Source: Streptomyces graminofaciens
GTDB lineage: Bacteria; Actinomycetota; Actinomycetes; Streptomycetales; Streptomycetaceae
Direction of reading: 5' to 3'
Length of the DNA stretch: 64,000 nt
NCBI RefSeq assembly: GCF_030294945.1
Contig: NZ_AP018448.1
Span: forward strand, 1 to 64,000
Shown: one piece after another, positions 53,093 through 60,022 of the stretch
How the letters are laid out: each line of letters starts with the position of its first letter
How positions within the stretch are numbered: position 1 is the stretch's first letter
Notes under the pieces: model-generated
Database searches by the model: none
Seen by the model: only the letters and a program-made list of their open reading frames with translations
Told to the model about the DNA's origin: nothing
Made by a program: the position numbers and the translations under genes

Positions 53093-53293
53093 GTGATCCG
53101 GCGCATGGAGTCGAGGTGGGTCTTCGGCGACTGCCGGCTCGGGTGCCAGAGCACCGGCGTGCTGGTGACCTGGCTCGGCCCGGTGCAGTGGGACGGACAA
53201 CACTCCCCGTTCATGACGTGCGGGCCGTGCCTCAGCCGCCTCCGGGCCCAGGCCGAGCAGTACTTCATCAAGCGGCAGCCAGCCGCCGCGTAG
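53093..53293 (+). CDS. Small Cys-containing protein
   Basis: 66 residues from GTG 53093, overlapping the stop of the protease gene (GTGA). It has FGDCRLGCQSTG, then FMTCGPCLSRLRAQAEQY, a CxxxC plus CxxC pair suited to zinc. Coupled to the interrupted gene, so its expression is probably affected by the IS. Unknown function. Confidence 0.6.
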   Translation: MIRRMESRWVFGDCRLGCQSTGVLVTWLGPVQWDGQHSPFMTCGPCLSRLRAQAEQYFIKRQPAAA

Positions 53294-53374
53294 ACGGCCG
53301 GCTGTCTTCGTCGCTGTCCCCTCCGGCAAAGACAGCCGGGACCCCACCAATACATCCGATAAGGACGGGTTTTC

Positions 53375-53998
53375 TTGAGCTCCATCCCACAGGCCCCGAC
53401 GTCGGAGCCAGCGCGATGCCTGGCGACCGACGAGGTCATCACCGACGCTCTGCGCGGGCGGATCCTCCACGGTGCCTACGCCATCACAAGGCCGCTGCCC
53501 GACACGGCACGGCTTGCAGCCGAGTTCGGCCTGCCCAAGGAGGTGATCGCCACGGCGCTGCGGGCGCTCGCCAACGAGGGCACGGTGTGCGATGTGCCCG
53601 GTCAGGGGATGTTCGTCGCCCGGCTGCCCCGTCTTGAGTCTGCTGAGGCTGCAGCCGAGCGGGTGGAGACGATCCTGCGGACGCGGCTGGAGCACGGCGT
53701 GTACCCCGTCAGTACCTGGTTCCCGGCCCAGGCGAGGCTCCTCGACGAGTTCGGCGTGACCCTGTACGTCCTGCTCAACGTGATCGCCAAGCTCGTGGAT
53801 GGCGGGCTCCTCAGCACAGTCACCTCCCGCGGCCGGATCGTCCTGGACCCGCAGGGCCCCAGACCCCGGCCTAAGGACACGAGGAGGCCGCCAAGGCGGA
53901 GCCGGAGCGGTACGTCCGCCGCGCGATCGAAGAGGGCACGTATCCCCTGCACTCACAGATTCCGTCGCGGCAGAGCCTCGGGGAGAAGTACGGGCTGA
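53375..53998 (+). CDS. GntR-like multi-HTH regulator, probably frameshifted
   Basis: 207 residues from TTG 53375. Two GntR-type winged helices: VITDALRGRILHGAYAITRP plus DTARLAAEFGLPKEVIATAL (first), and ETILRTRLEHGVYPVSTWF plus RLLDEFGVTLYVLLNVIAKL (second). After about residue 165 the frame turns into Arg/Ser-rich nonsense. In the overlapping frame, EEAAKAEPERYVRRAIEEGT and RQSLGEKYGLTAYQAGLAL (53881-54040) form a clear third GntR module, so a single-base change near 53870-53880 seems to have broken the gene. Without it the protein would run on toward the kinase-like domain at 54058. Confidence 0.72.
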   Translation: MSSIPQAPTSEPARCLATDEVITDALRGRILHGAYAITRPLPDTARLAAEFGLPKEVIATALRALANEGTVCDVPGQGMFVARLPRLESAEAAAERVETILRTRLEHGVYPVSTWFPAQARLLDEFGVTLYVLLNVIAKLVDGGLLSTVTSRGRIVLDPQGPRPRPKDTRRPPRRSRSGTSAARSKRARIPCTHRFRRGRASGRSTG

Positions 53999-54057
53999 CC
54001 GCCTACCAGGCGGGGTTGGCCCTGAAGCCCCTGGTGAGCCACCTGGAAGAGGAACCA

Positions 54058-54606
54058 GTGGACGAGTACGACGACGCCGCCGCGGAGGTGGCCCGGAACT
54101 GGAGCGAGCCCCAGCCGGTCTCCGGGACCGAGCCGGGAACGGGAGGGTCGACGGCGCCGCTGGTGCCGTATCTCGGGGTGACGTGGACGCTCGACGGCCG
54201 GGACCCGCGCACGCCCGCCGAGGCCCGTCACCGGGTCGCCGAGGGGTGCCGTCTGTGGCGTGTCCCGATGCTGGTTGCCGACGACCTCACGCTGATCGTG
54301 TCCGAACTCGCGACCAACGCGGTGACGCACACGAAGAGTTCCGAGATCGAGGTGAGCCTCTACCTCACCGGCGAGCAGGTCTGCGTGGTCGTGACCGACC
54401 AGAGCGCCTACCGGACGCTTTCGGCCCGGCAGGCCGGAGCGGACGCGGAGGGCGGCCGGGGGCTGGTGCTGGTCGAGGCCCTGGCGACCCGGTGGGAGAG
54501 CTTCCCCACGGCCTGCGGCACCGCCGTGCGGGCCCACATCGCCCTCCCCCCAGAACACCGCACAGCCCCCCACACCCCCGAGGACACTTTCGATGCACGC
54601 CGCTGA
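54058..54606 (+). CDS. RsbW-like ATP-binding protein (HATPase)
   Basis: 182 residues from GTG 54058, preceded by GAAGAGGAA. Histidine-kinase-like ATPase motifs: LTLIVSELATNAVTHTKSSE (N box with Glu, Asn and His), VCVVVTDQS (G1, modified DxG) and EGGRGLVLVEALATRW (G2). These small proteins act as anti-sigma kinases or partner proteins in streptomycetes. The frame is open upstream and contains the third GntR module, so a fusion is possible (see the GntR entry). Overlaps the next gene by 14 nt. Confidence 0.78.
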   Translation: MDEYDDAAAEVARNWSEPQPVSGTEPGTGGSTAPLVPYLGVTWTLDGRDPRTPAEARHRVAEGCRLWRVPMLVADDLTLIVSELATNAVTHTKSSEIEVSLYLTGEQVCVVVTDQSAYRTLSARQAGADAEGGRGLVLVEALATRWESFPTACGTAVRAHIALPPEHRTAPHTPEDTFDARR

Positions 54607-55012
54607 CGACACGCTCGCGCTCTCTGCCGTGCATGCGGCGGGACCGGCCCGCATGCAGGGCGAATACCTGCGCTGGACCTGGCCCGTGGGCCCCGGGACG
54701 GAAGATCTGGTGCGCACCGTCACAGAGGCGTTCACCCACTGGGGTTTCACGCCGTCTGTCGCCGACCTCCTCGGTGATCTCGCGTGGGAGTTCGCCGGGA
54801 GCTTCCGGCGCAGCCCCTACGTGAAGGTCGCCGTCGGGTGGGCCGATCACCAGGCGATGGTCAGCGTGCGCAGTGCCGAGAGCCTCACGAGCGCCGAGTC
54901 TGCGATGAGCCTCCAGCCCCGTCCCTCGACCTGGGGCGTATGCGGATATGTAGGCGGCACGGACGCGTTCGCCGTCGTCCGACTCGCGCGGCGGATTCCC
55001 CGGATCGACTGA
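54593..55012 (+). CDS. Degenerate HATPase-like partner
   Basis: 139 residues from ATG 54593, inside the end of the previous gene. VADLLGDLAWEFAGSFRRSP and YVKVAVGWADHQAMVSVRSA align by eye with the helix and strands of the preceding ATPase, but the Asn of the N box and the glycine-rich loops are missing, suggesting a non-catalytic paralogue that could dimerise with it. It immediately precedes the RiPP-like cluster. Confidence 0.6.
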   Translation: MHAADDTLALSAVHAAGPARMQGEYLRWTWPVGPGTEDLVRTVTEAFTHWGFTPSVADLLGDLAWEFAGSFRRSPYVKVAVGWADHQAMVSVRSAESLTSAESAMSLQPRPSTWGVCGYVGGTDAFAVVRLARRIPRID

Positions 55013-55137
55013 CCCAGAGCTTCCCGCCCCCGCCTGGGCGGGCAGGCGGGACCCGCCGGGCGAGAGCCCGAGGGCCCCGCAGCGCCACCCGGTGCGGGCA
55101 GCCGGCCCGCACCACCACAAGGAAGAAGGAGAAGCCC

Positions 55138-55245
55138 ATGGAAGCCAAGTCGCAGGCCGCCGCCAGGACCTCGACCACGCAGACGCCCGAGAACCTCGCC
55201 ACCGAAGAGGTGGTCATCGCGGTCGACGTCGACGACGAGGAGTAG
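55138..55245 (+). CDS. Putative RiPP precursor peptide
   Basis: A 35-residue frame from ATG 55138 with a strong ribosome site (AGAAGGAG, 6 nt upstream). The N-terminal part (MEAKSQAAARTSTTQTPENL) is hydrophilic and leader-like; the C-terminus ATEEVVIAVDVDDEE is an alternating hydrophobic/acidic core candidate. It has no Cys and only Ser/Thr in the leader. It stands directly upstream of TfuA and YcaO, enzymes that together make backbone thioamides. Small size, location and the following hairpin all fit a precursor; a leader/core boundary near LATEE is a guess. Confidence 0.72.
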   Translation: MEAKSQAAARTSTTQTPENLATEEVVIAVDVDDEE

Positions 55246-55267
55246 TCCTCACCGCTAGTTCTCACCT

Positions 55268-55309
55268 GGGCGCCCTTCTCCGGCCGACGGTGGCCGGGGA
55301 AGGGCGCCC
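55268..55309 (+). terminator. Hairpin between precursor and biosynthetic genes
   Basis: GGGCGCCCTTCTCCGGCC (55268-55285) pairs with GGCCGGGGAAGGGCGCCC (55292-55309): 18 bp with one T-G wobble and a 6-nt loop. It follows the precursor stop by 22 bp and ends 23 bp before the TfuA start. Such partial terminators let the precursor mRNA exceed that of the enzymes. Confidence 0.75.
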
Positions 55310-55332
55310 GCCCTTTCGAGGAGGTTTCAGCA

Positions 55333-56571
55333 GTGATCCATGTATTTGCCGGGCCGACCCTGTCCCGGCCTGAGCCGTTACTGACAGCGCCCCAGGTACG
55401 GTCCCGGCCGCCGGTGCGGCACGGCGACCTGTTCCCCGAGTCGGTCCCCGACGGCGACACGGCGGTGATCATCGACGGGCTGTACCACCAGGCCCCCGCG
55501 CTGCGGCACAAGGAGATCATCGCGGCGATGGCCCGCGGGGTCCGGGTGATCGGGGCGGCGAGCATCGGCGCCCTGCGGGCGGCCGAACTCGCGCCGTACG
55601 GGATGCGCGGCATCGGCACCATCTACCGCGGGTACGCCGTCGGCGCCCTGTGCGGGGATGACGAGGTGGCGGTGGGGCAGGCCCCGGACGGCCAGGAGGA
55701 GTCACTGACGTGGCCGCTGGTCAACCTCAGGTACATCCTGAAGACGGCCACCGCACGCGGCATCGTCGGCCCGGAGCAGGCAGATGTGCTCCTGGAGGCC
55801 CTGCGGGAGGTCTACTACCCGCAGCGCACCCGGGCCGCGGTGCGGGCCGTGTCCCGCACCTGCGGCGAGGAGCAGTTCGACCGGTGGCTGACCGAACGCC
55901 GCCGGCGCAACCCGCACTTCGGTGACCTCAAGCGGGCCGAGGCACTCAGCGCGGTCCGGGCCGCCCTGCGCAGCCCGCACCGCGGGGCCCCTGCCGAGGA
56001 GCCGCCGGTATGGCGGACGGTGCACTTCCAGCGCTGGTCAAACACCTTCGCCCGCTCACGGGTTGACGGGCTAGACCTGGCCACCGAGGACCGGCTGATC
56101 TATCAACAGGCGTTCGCCCCGGAGTTCACGCGGACGTGGACGGCCTACCTCGAACACCGCTCGCTGCGTCCCCAGCACGGGCCGGGACTGCCGCTCGGCG
56201 CCCGGCTGCAGCAGGTCACCGGCCAGGGCGGGTCTCTCGCCGCGCATCAGGTGTTCCACCCGGCCATCGACCTACGCGACGAGGAGACCGTGGCCCTGCT
56301 GCTGGCCGAGGAGACACCCGAGGACCGCCAGGCGGTCGCCCGGTACGCCGAGGCCCTGAACCGGGTGCGCCGCAGTGTGGCGGGGTTCTCGACCGCGGCC
56401 GTGTGCGACGACCTCACCGGCCGCACGCTCCGGCAGATCTGGCGGTGCCCGGCCGGTGATTTCGACACCGTCGCGTCCGCGCGGGGACTGGTCAGCGGGG
56501 CCCGCGCCGTCGAGGCGGCGAAGCGGCTGATGCCCGGATTCATGGACGAGCGGACGGAGGCGGCCCGTTGA
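55333..56571 (+). CDS. tfuA: TfuA-like protein
   Basis: 412 residues from GTG 55333 (GAGGAGG upstream). The N-terminal 150 residues are characteristic of the TfuA core: VFAGPTLSRPE, PPVRHGDLF, AVIIDGLYHQAPALRHKEII, RVIGAASIGALRAAELAPYG and GIGTIYRGYAVGALCGDDEV. TfuA proteins partner with YcaO enzymes in peptide thioamidation, as in thiovarsolin-type RiPPs and methyl-coenzyme M reductase, probably supplying sulfur. The C-terminal about 250 residues are an extra domain found in actinomycete members. The gene ends overlapping the YcaO start. Confidence 0.88.
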   Translation: MIHVFAGPTLSRPEPLLTAPQVRSRPPVRHGDLFPESVPDGDTAVIIDGLYHQAPALRHKEIIAAMARGVRVIGAASIGALRAAELAPYGMRGIGTIYRGYAVGALCGDDEVAVGQAPDGQEESLTWPLVNLRYILKTATARGIVGPEQADVLLEALREVYYPQRTRAAVRAVSRTCGEEQFDRWLTERRRRNPHFGDLKRAEALSAVRAALRSPHRGAPAEEPPVWRTVHFQRWSNTFARSRVDGLDLATEDRLIYQQAFAPEFTRTWTAYLEHRSLRPQHGPGLPLGARLQQVTGQGGSLAAHQVFHPAIDLRDEETVALLLAEETPEDRQAVARYAEALNRVRRSVAGFSTAAVCDDLTGRTLRQIWRCPAGDFDTVASARGLVSGARAVEAAKRLMPGFMDERTEAAR

Positions 56572-57716
56572 GGCGCGAGGACGACATGGCGGTCCTGCCG
56601 GGCACCCTGCGGGCCCGGGGCCCCGAGGAGACATGGCAGGCCCTGGCCCCCTATCTGCCGGGGTTCGGGATCACCCGCGTGGCCCGGCTGACCGGCCTGG
56701 ACTGCATCGGAGTGCCGGTGTGGACAGCGATCCGGCCCGCCTCCCTGACCCTGACCACCTCCCAGGGCAAAGGCCTGACCGACGGCCTGGCGCGGCTGTC
56801 GGCGGTCATGGAGGCCATCGAGCTGTGGCACGTGGAGCAGCCCCTGCCCATCGCCGCGGCTGGCCCGGCCGCGGAAGTCGCCCCCGACTGCCCCGTCGCC
56901 GACCTGCCGCTGACCGTCCCCCACAGCGCGGATGTACTCGCCCGCATCGCGTGGGAGTGGACGCCCGGCACCCACCTGATCAGCGGCGAGCCGGCCGTGG
57001 TGCCGGTCGATCTGGTCCGCCGCCGCGCCCAGCGGCCCGAGTGGGCCCCTGATCTGCTGCGGGCGACCAGCACCGGCCTGGCGTGCGGCAGCACCCGCGA
57101 CGAGGCGCTGTTGCACGCGCTGTACGAGGTCGTCGAGCGCGACGTGCTGTACCGGGACGGGTGGAGCGGCGGGCGGAACCGGATACTGATCGCCCCGCAC
57201 ACCGTCACCGACCCCGACGCCCGGGAGGTGATCAACCGGCTCCTCGACGCAGGGATGGGGCTGGAGTTCTTCCTCGTCGACGGGCCGTACGGGCTTCCGG
57301 TGTGCGTGGCCTACCTGTGGTCGGAGGACCACCCGCAGGTGTTCGCCGGCGGCGGCTGCCACGCCCGCCCCGGCATCGCGGCCACCCGCGCCCTGACCGA
57401 GGCCGCCCAGTCCCGCGCGGCCGTCATCGCCGGCACCCGCGACGACCTGCCCAGCGACAGCCCCGATTTCGGCAGCCTGCCGCACCGGCCGGCCACAGCA
57501 CGCTCGGCGATGCCGTGGCCGCAGGCGACAGCCCACTTCCCGTCGCCCCTAGGCGGGTTCACCGGCCACATCGGGGAGGTGGCCGAGCGGATCGAGATCG
57601 TCACCGGGCACGACCCGGTGGTCCTGGACCTGTCCGCGCCGGGCCTGCCCGTCCACACGGTGCAGGCCGTCTGTCCCGGCACCCGCTCACGGATCAGGAG
57701 GGCGATGCCCCGATGA
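56568..57716 (+). CDS. ycaO: YcaO cyclodehydratase/thioamidase-like enzyme
   Basis: 382 residues from TTG 56568 (TTGA overlap, GGAGG 7 nt upstream); ATG 56586 is an alternative. YcaO ATP-binding features are intact: SQGKG (65-69), E82 and E85 in SAVMEAIELW, then STGLACGSTRDEALLHALYE (168-187) with E187, E190, R191. With TfuA it should activate backbone amides with ATP and install sulfur. No heterocyclisation partner (E1-like or dehydrogenase of azole type) is nearby and the precursor lacks Cys, so thioamide formation is the likelier reaction. Ends overlapping the methyltransferase start. Confidence 0.87.
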   Translation: MRREDDMAVLPGTLRARGPEETWQALAPYLPGFGITRVARLTGLDCIGVPVWTAIRPASLTLTTSQGKGLTDGLARLSAVMEAIELWHVEQPLPIAAAGPAAEVAPDCPVADLPLTVPHSADVLARIAWEWTPGTHLISGEPAVVPVDLVRRRAQRPEWAPDLLRATSTGLACGSTRDEALLHALYEVVERDVLYRDGWSGGRNRILIAPHTVTDPDAREVINRLLDAGMGLEFFLVDGPYGLPVCVAYLWSEDHPQVFAGGGCHARPGIAATRALTEAAQSRAAVIAGTRDDLPSDSPDFGSLPHRPATARSAMPWPQATAHFPSPLGGFTGHIGEVAERIEIVTGHDPVVLDLSAPGLPVHTVQAVCPGTRSRIRRAMPR

Positions 57717-58591
57717 CACACCCCACCGCGCGCCAGCCCGCGCCCCTGCCGCCCACCGAAGACCCCGCGGACCACTTCGACGCCTTCCACGCCGCGCGGG
57801 CCCGCACCGATCTCGTCGCCCGCCTGTACGAGGCGGCGATGGGCGAGGACTACCCGCACGAAGTCAACGCCTCCACCTCGTGTGACTGGCCCCTGCTCGG
57901 GCTGATGACGACCCGGCTGCGGATGCGTCCCGGGCAGAGGCTCGTGGACGCGGGATGCGGCACCGGCGGGATCGGGCTGTGGCTGGCCCGCGCCCTGAAC
58001 GCCCGCCTGGAGGGCATCGACATCTCACCCGTCGCCCTCGCCCGCGCGACCAGGCGCCGCAGCCGGTTCGTGCCCGCCGACCGCGCCGCCTTCCACGTCG
58101 CCTCAATCGACGCAACCGGCCTGCCCGACCGTCACGCCCACGGCATCATCTGCATCGACGCCCTCAGCTTCACCCAGGACCGCGGCAAGGCGGTCCGCGA
58201 GCTGGGCCGCATCCTCGCGCCCGGCGGCCGCCTCACCCTCACCCGGTCCCTGCGCCCGGGCGCCGAACCCGCCTGGGAGGAGCAGGCCCATGCGGCCGGC
58301 CTCACCGTGGAGCACATCGACGAACGCCCCGGCGAACCGGCCATGTGGGAGCGGCTCTACCGGCTGTGGCTCGCGCACGCCGACGACCTGCACCGCGAAC
58401 TCGGCGACCAGGCGCGGTTCATGCTCCACGAGGCGCGCCGGATGCTGCCCGCCCTGAACGGCCGCCGCGCGGTACTGCTGACCCTGCGACGCCCCCCGAC
58501 GCCACACGCAGAGGACGAGGAGGCCGATAGGATGCCCGAGCCCGGCCGCCGCGCGGAGGGCACTGTGACCAGCGAGAGGACCCCGCAGTGA
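57713..58591 (+). CDS. Class I SAM methyltransferase
   Basis: 292 residues from ATG 57713 (ATGA overlap). Motif I LVDAGCGTGGIGLWLA at about residue 77, EGIDISPVALARAT (motif II acid), IICIDALSFTQD and ILAPGGRLTLTRSL (motif III) define a small-molecule-type Rossmann methyltransferase. The N-terminus (TEDPADHFDAFHAARARTDL) resembles ubiquinone/sarcosine methyltransferases. It could methylate the peptide (N- or O-) or a small co-substrate; its C-terminal 40 residues are charged and disordered. Overlaps the next gene. Confidence 0.82.
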   Translation: MTHPTARQPAPLPPTEDPADHFDAFHAARARTDLVARLYEAAMGEDYPHEVNASTSCDWPLLGLMTTRLRMRPGQRLVDAGCGTGGIGLWLARALNARLEGIDISPVALARATRRRSRFVPADRAAFHVASIDATGLPDRHAHGIICIDALSFTQDRGKAVRELGRILAPGGRLTLTRSLRPGAEPAWEEQAHAAGLTVEHIDERPGEPAMWERLYRLWLAHADDLHRELGDQARFMLHEARRMLPALNGRRAVLLTLRRPPTPHAEDEEADRMPEPGRRAEGTVTSERTPQ

Positions 58592-59601
58592 GCCAGCGCA
58601 AGCACAGCCGCGCGGCGGTGTTCTCGGCCGGGTCCTGGGGCACGGCCGTCGCCAAAATCATGGCGGACGCCGGCAGCCGGGTCACCGTACACGCCCGCCG
58701 CCCCGAGATCGCCGACGCGATCAACATCCGGCACCGCAACCCGGCCTACTTCCCCGAGACCGAGCTTCCCGCTCTGCTCACGGCCACGACCGAGCCGGCG
58801 GCCGCCCTGGACGGCGCGGACTTCCTGGTCCTGTCCATTCCCGCGCAGGCTCTGCGCGAGAACCTGACCGCGTGGGCGCCGCTCATCGCAGCGGACACCG
58901 TGGTCGTGTCGCTGATGAAGGGCATCGAGACCGCAAGCGGCAAGCGCGCCAGTCAGATCATCGCCGAGGTGACCGGCATCGGCGCGGAGCGGATCGCGGT
59001 GCTGTCCGGGCCGAACCTGGCGGGCGAGATCATGCAGGGCCAGCCAGCGGCCGCCACGGTGGCCTGCCCGGACGACAGCGTCGCCCGACGCGTCCAGACG
59101 GCCTGTCTCACCCCGTACTTCCGGCCCTACACCAGCACCGACGTCGTCGGCTGCGAGATGGGCGGCGCGGTCAAGAACGTCATCGCGCTCGCCGTGGGCA
59201 TCGCGGCCGGCATGGGTATGGGCCACAACGCCACCGCCATGCTCATCACCCGCGGACTGGCGGAGACCACCCGCCTGGCCGTGGCCATGGGCGCCAGCCC
59301 GGTCACCCTCGCGGGACTGGCCGGACTCGGCGACCTCGTGGCCACGTGTTCCTCACCGCGTTCACGCAACCGCACCTTCGGCACCCACCTGGGCCAGGGC
59401 ATGAGCGTCGAGGAGGCCACAGCCGCCACCCGGCAGACCACCGAAGGCGTCAAGTCCGCAGGGGCCGTCCTCGAACTCGCCCGCGCCCACGGCGTCGAGA
59501 TGCCGATCACGGACATCGTCTCTGCACTCCTGCACGAGAAGGTCACGCTCGATGAGGCCGCCGCCGCACTCATGCAGCGGCCCCCCAAGCCCGAGCACTG
59601 A
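58588..59601 (+). CDS. GpsA-type NAD(P)-dependent glycerol-3-phosphate dehydrogenase paralogue
   Basis: 337 residues from GTG 58588. VFSAGSWGTAVAKIM (nucleotide-binding loop, first Gly of GAGSWGT replaced by Ser), LVLSIPAQALRENL, VSLMKGIETASGKR, VLSGPNLAGEI, GGAVKNVIALAVGIAAGMG (catalytic Lys near 195) and GLAGLGDLVATCSSPRSRN cover the whole family. The length is standard. In a RiPP-like cluster it could supply or use a glycerol-phosphate-type substrate, or have a new oxidoreductase role. Overlap with the methyltransferase ties it to the operon. Confidence 0.85.
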   Translation: MSQRKHSRAAVFSAGSWGTAVAKIMADAGSRVTVHARRPEIADAINIRHRNPAYFPETELPALLTATTEPAAALDGADFLVLSIPAQALRENLTAWAPLIAADTVVVSLMKGIETASGKRASQIIAEVTGIGAERIAVLSGPNLAGEIMQGQPAAATVACPDDSVARRVQTACLTPYFRPYTSTDVVGCEMGGAVKNVIALAVGIAAGMGMGHNATAMLITRGLAETTRLAVAMGASPVTLAGLAGLGDLVATCSSPRSRNRTFGTHLGQGMSVEEATAATRQTTEGVKSAGAVLELARAHGVEMPITDIVSALLHEKVTLDEAAAALMQRPPKPEH

Positions 59602-59668
59602 CCCCCGGGCGCCCCTCGCGCAGCGCCCCTCACCACGTCACCCTCCCCATCACGGAGGCCCCTTTCCC

Positions 59669-60022
59669 ATGCACGCCACACCTGTGCCGTCCGCTGTCCA
59701 ACTCGCCGTCACCGCCGCCCTCGTGGGCTGGATGCTCACCGGGTTCACCCACCTGCCCGGCAGGTGGCTGCGCTGGAAAATGTTCTGCCGCGCCCGCTTC
59801 ACGATCATCACCCTCGACGGCACCAAGAACGGCCACACCGAACCGGTGAACCCCTACCGCTACCTCTCCCCAGGCAGCTTCCTCCTCAGCCCCGAACGGC
59901 TCCAGACGATCATCACCCACCTGACCCGCCCCGGCGGGTACGACCGGATCGACGGCCGCGGACGAGTCCTCTCCACGCAGGGCGAGCAGCCGATCGAGGT
60001 GATTGACAGTGTGGTTCGTTGA
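59669..60022 (+). CDS. Small protein paired with HTTM protein
   Basis: 117 residues from ATG 59669 (CACGGAGG upstream). A short hydrophobic start (AVTAALVGWMLTGFTHLP) is followed by GRWLRWKMFCRARFTIITLD, a WKMF-type motif like those next to or inside HTTM proteins, then NPYRYLSPGSFLL and a final domain. It overlaps the HTTM gene by 14 nt, so the two are translated together and may form one complex. Precise role unknown. Confidence 0.65.
   Translation: MHATPVPSAVQLAVTAALVGWMLTGFTHLPGRWLRWKMFCRARFTIITLDGTKNGHTEPVNPYRYLSPGSFLLSPERLQTIITHLTRPGGYDRIDGRGRVLSTQGEQPIEVIDSVVR

Larger units (their letters stand above)
51228..53096 (+). pseudogene. CPBP-like membrane protease gene split by an IS
   Basis: ATG 51228 (overlapping the previous stop) begins MMPPGGTPVVL, then the 885-bp IS intervenes. 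Removing the IS and one TTA copy rejoins codon 11 exactly to GAG 52149 in the same frame (EVSEHSPSRGTLLPAGG...), restoring a 326-residue protein. The 3' part (MALASGPSLATG... from TTG 52203) is a polytopic membrane protein with VVIEDVVIVAAVVTLLAAG, LHSYMGAVAL and GHFVFDLTV, as in CPBP/CAAX intramembrane proteases, though the usual EExxxR is altered to ED. The residual frame may still be translated but lacks the native start and coupling. Confidence 0.82.

Noticed and set aside
55092..55373. Alternative 93-codon frame across the precursor region
   Set aside because: It crosses the 18-bp hairpin and has no ribosome site; the 35-codon frame at 55138 has a strong site and fits the cluster.
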